A DNA stretch of 64,000 bases from Owenia fusiformis (taxonomy: Eukaryota > Annelida > Polychaeta > Sabellida > Oweniidae): NCBI GenBank assembly GCA_903813345.2, contig CAIIXF020000005.1:19287375-19351374 (forward strand), in the 5' to 3' direction. The notes beneath the pieces are model-generated. The model had not been told where the DNA came from. It did not search any database and saw only the letters and a list, made by a program, of their open reading frames with translations. The translations under genes and the position numbers were made by a program. This document shows, in pieces, positions 56,201-64,000 of the stretch; position 1 is the first letter of the stretch; every line of letters begins with the position of its first letter.

Positions 56201-59200
56201 ACACAGGATTCCCATCCTCTGGCTATGGAACAATCTAAGTATTTATGTAGACATAAAGGCAAACTAACATCATTTGTAGAAGTTATGGACCATTCAGCTA
56301 AGTGCTCTATGAAAGTGTCATACAAGATGAAAACATATAACATAAGGTAAATCATGAAGAATTTATATGAACATAAGAATGGAATGGGGACAAACTGGAC
56401 CAAAACAATTCATCACATTTGTTACATTTCATAATAATCATTTAAAATATCCATGATAAAACGTTATAACCTCATACAGCATCCTTGGAGAGCAACAATC
56501 TTTAGCCTCTTATTGATCATAAACCCTAGGCAAGAGCAGGACTTCATCTATATACACAAAATGCCAACGCTACATTCTCTACCTAATAAGTGGCTAATAT
56601 TGATTTCACAAACTCCAAAGAAGACAAAAGCTAAGAGGACTAGCTAGCATTATTGGTAATACTCAGAGAGTAGTGTGTTAATTGGAATTCAGGGTATTAA
56701 TGATATACAATACAATGATGCACACTTACATATGTTAACATGTCTTTTATTCTTTTCATAGATGACATATAATATAAGAGAATAGTCATATAAAGTAATA
56801 CCATTAGCAAGACAAAATGTGACAAAATGTAAAAATCTGATAAGTTATATAATATTTATTTTATTATTTATGGTTATAAAAATTTAACAACCTACAGATA
56901 CAGACATCAGCTATTCTCATCCATCTCCACCAAAAATGGTGACTATGCAAATGTCACAATTTCTAGTTAGTGATAAAACAACAGTTTAATTGACATTTTC
57001 ATTCAAAAACCACATTACATCCTTATCATTAGCACAACTGGAAGGGGTATCATTTGTATCATATTAACTGTCTGTTGTTGATGGCAGGCTGTATGTTCTA
57101 TCATCTCGTTATGATTGCCTATGGAAAGTCATTTGTCTTGAAAATATGTGGGTGATAATAACACAGGGAATCAATGGACAAATATTTGAATAGAATTCAA
57201 TAATAACCAGGTACTTACTTTAGCATTGCCCTTTAAAATTCCATGAACTCAATTAACGGATAAGACGATTTAGGAATAGGCAATAAGAACAGGGTATTAA
57301 TATGACAAAAACGTCACCATCTGGTTACAAAAGTGTGACAGTTGTTATAGATACTGAATGCTCACCCCAGTCACAAAATTAATGGCCAAAACACAACTTC
57401 TTGGTAGTGAATAAGAAATTTTAGGGACAATTTAATGTTGTGAAAAAATGATTGTTTAACCATGCTATTAAATAATTATTTTACGTCACCTGACAGCATG
57501 CTTACATCATCAAGTGATGACATAGTCAGACATAGTACTTCAAAAGACCAGAGAACAAGGGATATTTAATATTTGTCTAATATTTTCATTGTAAACACAT
57601 TATCTACATATCCCCATGTTTACATCTACCCTAAGTCTTATTTTGTTTGCTAAAGGAGACTAGAAGACAGTATAATCTATCTCCAATACACACCCAGGGT
57701 TACATTAGCAGCAGGCAAAAGGCAATTTTTACCTGTTGTTTCATGGAATTTTGCAAATGTTTTCACTTTCACTTTATAATTTCTAATAATTTTGCTTATT
57801 GTTTTCATTTTCTTTTAAAGATACATACAAAAAATAAATAACAAAATCAATATATAAAGGAACCCAACCTTTATTATTTAATGTATATATTGTACATGAC
57901 CATTCAATAAAGAAAAAAAAATATATTTCCCTCAGTATATTTAATTTCCTGCAGCCCTTTAAGCGCAAGGGAAAGATGAACATGTAAAAAATCGAAAAAC
58001 TTTCCAATGATATAATAAAATACAAATATATTGTCAATGAAGCAGTGGATTCAAAAAACAAGTAAATAAAGGATATCCTATGATTTGTGAGATATACTTT
58101 CTATTCTCTCATATACTCTCCTGTATTCGAACATTGTGATTTCAAAAACAATTTTTTCAAACTGGTTGACGTTAATTTGTAATATTACAACAATATCCTA
58201 ACTCCTGCTCAGCGTAGATACCTTGCTGTTTTATATTCACAACAACAGGGAGACATTAGACGGCTGGTTGATTAATTTAGGTAACAAGAATCATTGAACA
58301 TGTTTCAAATGAATCCCTATAAGGCTGATTGCGTAACAGTCCAAGTGAATATAAGGAACGATTCAAGCACAAATGTAATAACTAGAAAAAACAGCAACTC
58401 CCGGCGAATCCCATCGAACAAAACATATTTTATCAAGTTTGAACATTTAGCGATACAAATAACAAGGCAGTAGTATCCTCTTCTCTTGGCAAATTCTACA
58501 TCCATGATGTGACATATAAATGGTTATTGAGTTACTATGAAAAATGGGGGCCATTTTGAATTGAGAATTCATATTGAAAATTCATTCTCAAGCAGAAGTC
58601 CTATACCAATAAGTCTTCAATAAAATTTGGACCAAATCTGTCAACTGCTATTTGAGATATTGCAAGGACAGAGGAATGGATGTATGAATGAAGTTTCTCT
58701 ACTACATCCTCACTTAACTGCAGTGTATTGATTGAAAAGCTAAAACACTACTGTGAGTCAATAAAATATGAAAATATTAAATTCTGTATGATAAAAATTG
58801 CTATAACTCTATGAAAAGTAACAATTGTCACAGATGAAGGTCAACCAAAGGTGAAATCTCAAATCTTAAGTCAGGTTTGAACTTGTGAGAACTTGTGGAT
58901 GATTTAGAAAGTTGAAAAATATCTTTTGACCTTCAATATGTTGCCATGGTAACAGATGTTGGCTGAAATATGACGGAACTCGTTATCACGTTGAAAGTAA
59001 AAATTTGAAGTCAGCCTAAACAGTACTTGTTTCAGACATCAACCATCAAACACCAACCACTGATTGCTGAACACCAAACACCATCTTGAAAAACAGTATG
59101 TCACCACTTTTTATGACGACATAAAAGTGACATAAAAACAGAAACTCCATAGAGCATCAAATCCTATTCAACAAAGAATGTTTATGGTTGAGATGGTTAA

Positions 59201-59828
59201 GAATGATGTATCCTTTAATAACAACACCTGCATCAAGGCAGTATTTACCAGAGTGCCTGGAATGAATTAACAACTTAACCCTGGACGCTCTTTTATGAAA
59301 TTATCTCTATTTACAAAGTCCCATGGAGATCGGGAGATAGGGTCTGTAAACATCTATTACACTAAACCATATGTAAGTACATAACTCTACATCATAATCA
59401 CTAACAGAAAAGACCTTTCTAAGCTTTTTCTGATACTCATTACACCTTTCAGATTTGATACCAGCTGAAGTACAAATACTAGAAAGAATCTGATAGAAGG
59501 CTGCGGCTTCTCACGATGCCCTACTCAAAGCGATTTTCAAGACCCCTATACTTTTCTTCCAGAACTACATATTTCAACAACTAACTAAAATGATTATATT
59601 GAATAATACAAGCTTGAATGTTAAAGACTAGCTACCCCCCACTCCCTCACTGTTAGATATTTCCTTAATTCAGATGATTAAGTGTCTAGTGCTCTGACCA
59701 GTCAGTTTTACAGATTATTCATCATAGTTATACTTATTCAATGCTACGTCATTCTGACCTGTGACTGGTCTTATTTAATTACTTTTAGATTTAAATACTT
59801 TCTGAAAATTTGTTAAATTCTGTAGAAA
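53244..59828. other. Upstream kinase intron or 5' flank, repeats only
   Basis: I looked for the N-lobe exons (Gly-rich loop, catalytic Lys) on the minus strand and found none. The stretch is AT-rich with scattered repeats. These include a pogo-like MITE (55307-55517) and a short remnant of the Helitron-like 3' end near 58380-58422 (GGCGAATCCCATCGAAC). Confidence 0.4.
55307..55517. mobile_element. pogo/Tigger-like MITE (211 bp)
   Basis: The ends CAGTAAAACCT and AGGTTTTACTG are inverted copies flanked by TA on both sides. This matches the terminal sequence style and TA target of pogo/Tigger elements. The interior consists of ACACCTCT-rich repeats without coding capacity. A related element is at 32650-32847. 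Confidence 0.65.
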
Positions 59829-60883
59829 CCAGAACAACGGCAACGCCAAAGCGTAGCGAATCCCATCGAACAGCCATGGATGGCATTTTTACAAACAAAG
59901 TATAAAGCAAAAATAGCAGCCATTTTTCAAAATGGCCGCCTTCTACCAAAAGTGTCATTAGACCATGTGCCATGCTTATAGTATTCATATACCAAATATG
60001 AACAAAATCGCTCCACTACTTTTCAAGTAATAGTAAAAAACGTTTAAATGGCGGCCATTTTTCAAAATGGCCACCTTCTACCAAAAATGCCATAAGACAG
60101 TGTGCCGTGCTTATAGTATTTACATACCAAATATAAACAAAATTGCTCCACTACTTTTCGAGTTATAGTAAAATACGTTAAAATGGCGGCCATTTTGAAA
60201 AATGGCCGCCTTCTACCAAAAGTGTCATAGGACAGAGTGTCATGCTTATAATATTCACATACCAAATATGAACAAAATCGCTCCACTACTTTTCGAGTTA
60301 TAGTAAAATACGTTAAAATGGTGGCTATTTTTCAAAATGGCGGCCATTTTTCAAAATGGCCACCTTCTACCAAAAGTGTCTTTAGACAGTGTGCAATGTT
60401 TATAGTATTCACATACCAAATATGAACAAAATCGCTCCACTACTTTTCGAGTTACAGCAAAAATCGTAAAATAACGAGTAAAGGCCGCCATTTTTCAAGA
60501 TGGCTGCCATGTGCTTCTTTAATATCTACATTTCTAGCTTTATTAATGTCCTATATAATTTTTTTACATCTAAAACATATTGCTATTACAGTTTTACATA
60601 TTGCACCTAAATTACTGTAAATTCGGCACTAAAATGGCCGCCATTTTGAAATGAGTGGCCATTTTGAAATTGGCTTTCGAGCAGAACTTCTACCCCCATA
60701 GGGTATATGTGTACAAAATATGAACAAAATCGGGCCAACGGTATTTGAGTTATTGCCCGGACGGACGTACGTACGGACGGACGTACGTACGGACGGACGT
60801 ACGTACGGACGGACGTACGTACGTACCGATGGACGGACGGACGGAGGCGTTCCCTATATCCCTCCGAACTTCGTTCGATGGGA
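59829..60883 (-). mobile_element. Helitron-like non-autonomous element, full-length copy 3
   Basis: Read on the minus strand, this 1055-bp copy starts A|TCCCATCGAACGAAGTTCGG and passes a GTCCGTCC/GTACGTCC microsatellite (60757-60845). It has a core of about four diverged tandem units (135-150 bp each, with CGCTCCACTACTTTTCGAGTT on the plus strand) and ends ...GTTGTTCTGG|T. Each core unit carries inverted AAAATGGC/GCCATTTT words. No protein is encoded. It is similar to bivalve pearl and other Helentron-associated elements in plan, not by confirmed homology. Confidence 0.75.
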
Positions 60884-61730
60884 TAATTAATCCAAAATGA
60901 AAGTAAGGATATTGAAATCTGGGAGGACTGATCGCACTAAGGTTAGTAAGTACTGTACAGAGTATACAAGGAATTGGACTTGACCTTTCAAAAATTATTT
61001 ATTACAGAATATACTTTGGAAGAGGTAATATGTTAGAATTTAGTTGGACATTTCCTAATTACTCTTTGGTACATCTGATATATGTATATTCATCTATAAA
61101 TTGCTATGCTTTACTCTTTATCAACAGTTGCATGACTTTGGGTTAAGTTCTAACATTTTCAAAAAGCTGACAACAAGAAATTTGAGAAATAGTATTTCAT
61201 GATTAATTCACAATAATTTGATTTTACTCTACCATAATATGTCATAAATGTCCAGAATATATAAATGTGTAAAACGTTACCCTTTTCATTAATAATTATT
61301 GTTATCACATGCTAGGTAGAAATCTAGTGATTTGATTGGTTGCTTTCTATGACGTATTTCCCGTATCACATAAATTTCACACACATTGTCGATGGTAACG
61401 AAATGACGTCATACAACTTCATTCTATTTTTTCCTTATTCAAAAAAATGATGTCACATATAGGCTATGTTTCTATTTCTTAGAAATGATTAACTCGTCAT
61501 TTGAGGAACTAGAAGTTAGAATGACAAAGAAAGCCACCAATCAAATCACTAGATTTCTACAAAGTATGTGATAAAAACGTCATCACACGTTTCAGCGTAT
61601 GTGATACGGGAAATATTCCACTCAGTAAAAAAGTATCACCACTCACTCAAGCTGCGCTTTCGTGGTTATACAATTTTTACTTCCGTGGAATATTTCCCAT
61701 ATCACATGCTGAAACGTGTAATAACTGATA
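60884..61730. repeat. AT-rich flank with a large foldback
   Basis: At 61303-61350, TAGAAATCTAGTGATTTGAT and neighbours pair with ATCAAATCACTAGATTTCTA at 61529-61575. A second pair of arms, around CACGTTTCAGCGTATGTGAT (61578-61610) and ATCACATGCTGAAACGTG (61700-61718), lies next to it. No gene recognised. Confidence 0.6.
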
Positions 61731-63738
61731 GTATCCTAATGTTGCCTTTATACTTAATCCCCACCTGATATCTAACATTTCTTTCCTAATGTTGCCTTTA
61801 TACCTAATTCTCACCTGGTATCTAACATTTCTTTCCTAATGTTGTCTTAATACCTAATTCCCACCTGGTATCTAACATTTCTTTCATAATGTTGCCTTGA
61901 TACCTTATTCCCACCTGGTATCTAACATTTTTTTCCTAATGTTGCCTTGATACCTTATTCCCACCTGGTATCTAACATTTCTTTCCTAATGTTGCCTTTA
62001 TACCTTATTCCCACCTGGTATCTAACATTACTTTCCTAATGTTGTCTTTATACCTAATTCCCACCTGGTATCTAACATTTCTTTCATAATGTTGCCTTGA
62101 TACCTTATTCCCACCTGGTATCTAACATTTCTTTCCTAATGGCCTTGATACCTAATTCCCACCTGGTATCTAACATTTCTTTCCTAATGTTGCCTTTATA
62201 CCTTATTCCCACCTGGTATCTAACATTTCTTTCCTAATGTTGCCTTTATACCTAATTCCCACCTGGTATCTAACATTACTTTCCTAATGTTGCCTTTATA
62301 CCTAATTCCCACCTGGTATCTAACATTTCTTTCCTAATGTTGCCTTTATACCTAATTCCCACCTGGTATCTAACATTTCTTTCCAAATGTTGCCTTTATA
62401 CCTAATTCCCACCTGGTATCTAACATTACTTTCCTAATGTTGTCTTTATACCTAATTCCCACCTGGTATCTAACATTTCTTTCCTAATGTTGCCTTTATA
62501 CCTAATTCCCACCTGGTATCTAACATTTCTTTCCTAATGTTGCCTTTATACCTTATTCCCACCTGATATCTAACATTTCTTTCCTAATGTTGCCTTTATA
62601 CCTAATTCCCACCTGGTATCTAACATTACTTTCCTAATGTTGTCTTTATACCTAATTCCCACCTGGTATCTAACATTTCTTTCCTAATGTTGCCTTTATA
62701 CCTAATTCCCACCTGGTATCTAACATTTCTTTCCAAATGTTGCCTTTATACCTAATTCCCACCTGGTATCTAACATTTCTTTCCTAATGTTGCCTTTATA
62801 CCTAATTCCCACCTGGTATCTAACATTTCTTTCCTAATGTTGCCTTTATACCTAATTCCCACCTGGTATCTAACATTACTTTCCTAATGTTGCCTTTATA
62901 CCTAATTCCCACCTGGTATCTAACATTACTTTCCTAATGTTGCCTTTATACCTAATTCCCACCTGGTATCTAACATTTCTTTCCTAATGTTGCCTTTATA
63001 CCTAATTCCCACCTGGTATCTAACATTTCTTTCCTAATGTTGCCTTTATACCTTATTCCCACCTGGTATCTAACATTTCTTTCCTAATGTTGCCTTTATA
63101 CCTAATTCCCACCTGGTATCTAACATTACTTTCCTAATGTTGTCTTTATACCTAATTCCCACCTGGTATCTAACATTTCTTTCCTAATGTTGCCTTTATA
63201 CCTAATTCCCACCTGGTATCTAACATTTCTTTCCAAATGTTGCCTTTATACCTAATTCCCACCTGGTATCTAACATTTCTTTCCTAATGTTGTCTTAATA
63301 CCTAATTCCCACCTGGTATCTAACATTTCTTTCCTAATGTTGCCTTGATACCTTATTCCCACCTGGTATCTAACATTTCTTTCCTAATGTTGCCTTTATA
63401 CCTTATTCCCACCTGGTATCTAACATTACTTTCCTAATGTTGTCTTTATACCCAATTCCCACCTGGTATCTAACATTTCTTTCATAATGTTGCCTTGATA
63501 CCTTATTTCCACCTGGTATCTAACATTTCTTTCCTAATGTTGCCTTGATACCTAATTCCCACCTGGTATCTAATATTTCTTTTCTAATGTTGCTTTTATA
63601 CCTAATTCCCACCTGGTATCTAACATTTCTTTCCTAATGTTGCCTTTATACCTAATTCCCACCTGGTATCTAACATTTCTTTCCTAATGTTGCCTTTATA
63701 CCTAATTCCCACCTGGTATCTAACATTTCTTTCCTAAT
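61731..63738. repeat. Satellite array, 50-bp unit, about 40 copies
   Basis: The unit is built on TTCCTAATGTTGCCTTTATA plus CCTAATTCCCACCTGGTATC plus TAACATTTCT. The ACCTGGTATC word returns every 50 bp exactly from 62161 onward. Units carry diagnostic variants (ATTACT, TGTCTT, CCAAATG, CCTTATT). One unit near 62130 has a small deletion. The orientation is arbitrary and no open frame runs through it. Confidence 0.95.
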
Positions 63739-64000
63739 CTCAGTTTTTTCTACTCAAGAGAATGCCTGATCAATATTTCACTTTCAAGCTATCAAAAGTA
63801 TCACTGCTGGCTGAAAGAACCCTGAGCTTATTGTAAATGTACTGCACTCTAACTATGAGTATGATGTAGATGTACAGTTTGGAGTATCCATCACCATTGC
63901 TGGTGCCCAGACCATGAAGCATTCAAACCTATTACATTTTCAACCAATCAGACATCATTCTAGAGCAAAACTGGTTGATATTTTGACTTATCTTTGCATG
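63739..64000. other. Non-repetitive end of window, nothing recognised
   Basis: Ordinary AT-rich sequence after the satellite. No exon seen. Confidence 0.3.

Noticed and set aside
60062-60286. Open frames in the Helitron-like core (also 20000-20182 and 59791-59988)
   Set aside because: They are translations of tandem non-coding units and repeat the same peptide in each unit.
61731-63738. CRISPR array
   Set aside because: The 50-bp units are contiguous without unique spacers, and the DNA is eukaryotic. It is a satellite.

Overview
The window is nuclear DNA of an animal. It is AT-rich, with split genes, long introns full of repeats and many small foldback elements. The protein matches (ATRIP, NDUFB11, CaMKI) are animal genes. 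The repeat style (Helitron-like elements with tandem cores, Ty3/gypsy LTR element, mariner relics, many ACATGTA-type words) suggests a marine invertebrate, possibly a mollusc. That placement is inference only.

Layout. Positions 890-8754 (minus) hold an apparently complete ATRIP gene in 11 coding exons (932 residues), the partner of the ATR checkpoint kinase. A 350-bp gap at 8755-9104 separates it from NDUFB11 (plus, 9105-22289, three coding exons, 161 residues), a subunit of mitochondrial complex I. The two genes are head to head, and a perfect YY1-type site lies between them. Intron 1 of NDUFB11 is 12.3 kb because it holds a full-length Ty3/gypsy retrotransposon (10628-19511). Its two 1732-bp LTRs look identical, its gag-pol frame is open, and it has a 4-bp target duplication. 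A Helitron-like repeat follows it. Positions 22.8-33.4 kb form a gene-poor stretch of repeats, including two ~0.92-kb copies in inverted orientation and a mariner relic.

Positions 33822-53243 (minus) hold most of a calcium/calmodulin-dependent protein kinase I gene. Its exons run from the N-lobe (subdomain IV) to the autoinhibitory/calmodulin-binding tail; the first exons lie beyond 53243, probably outside the window. The rest, to 64000, is repeat-rich and ends in a 2-kb, 50-bp satellite with higher-order structure.

The most interesting finding is in the kinase gene. The exon for the PEN-DFG-activation loop (subdomains VIb-VIII) is present as four tandem, non-identical copies (A 42216-42339, B 41994-42114, C 41011-41134, D 40806-40929) between shared flanking exons. 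All four have the same splice phases (0 in, 1 out) and a length of 3n+1, so skipping or double inclusion shifts the frame. All keep the catalytic Asn, the DFG motif and the activation-loop Thr. A and D differ by about 20 silent but only 3 replacement codons, so both appear to be under selection. This looks like a mutually exclusive exon cassette that swaps the activation segment of CaMKI.
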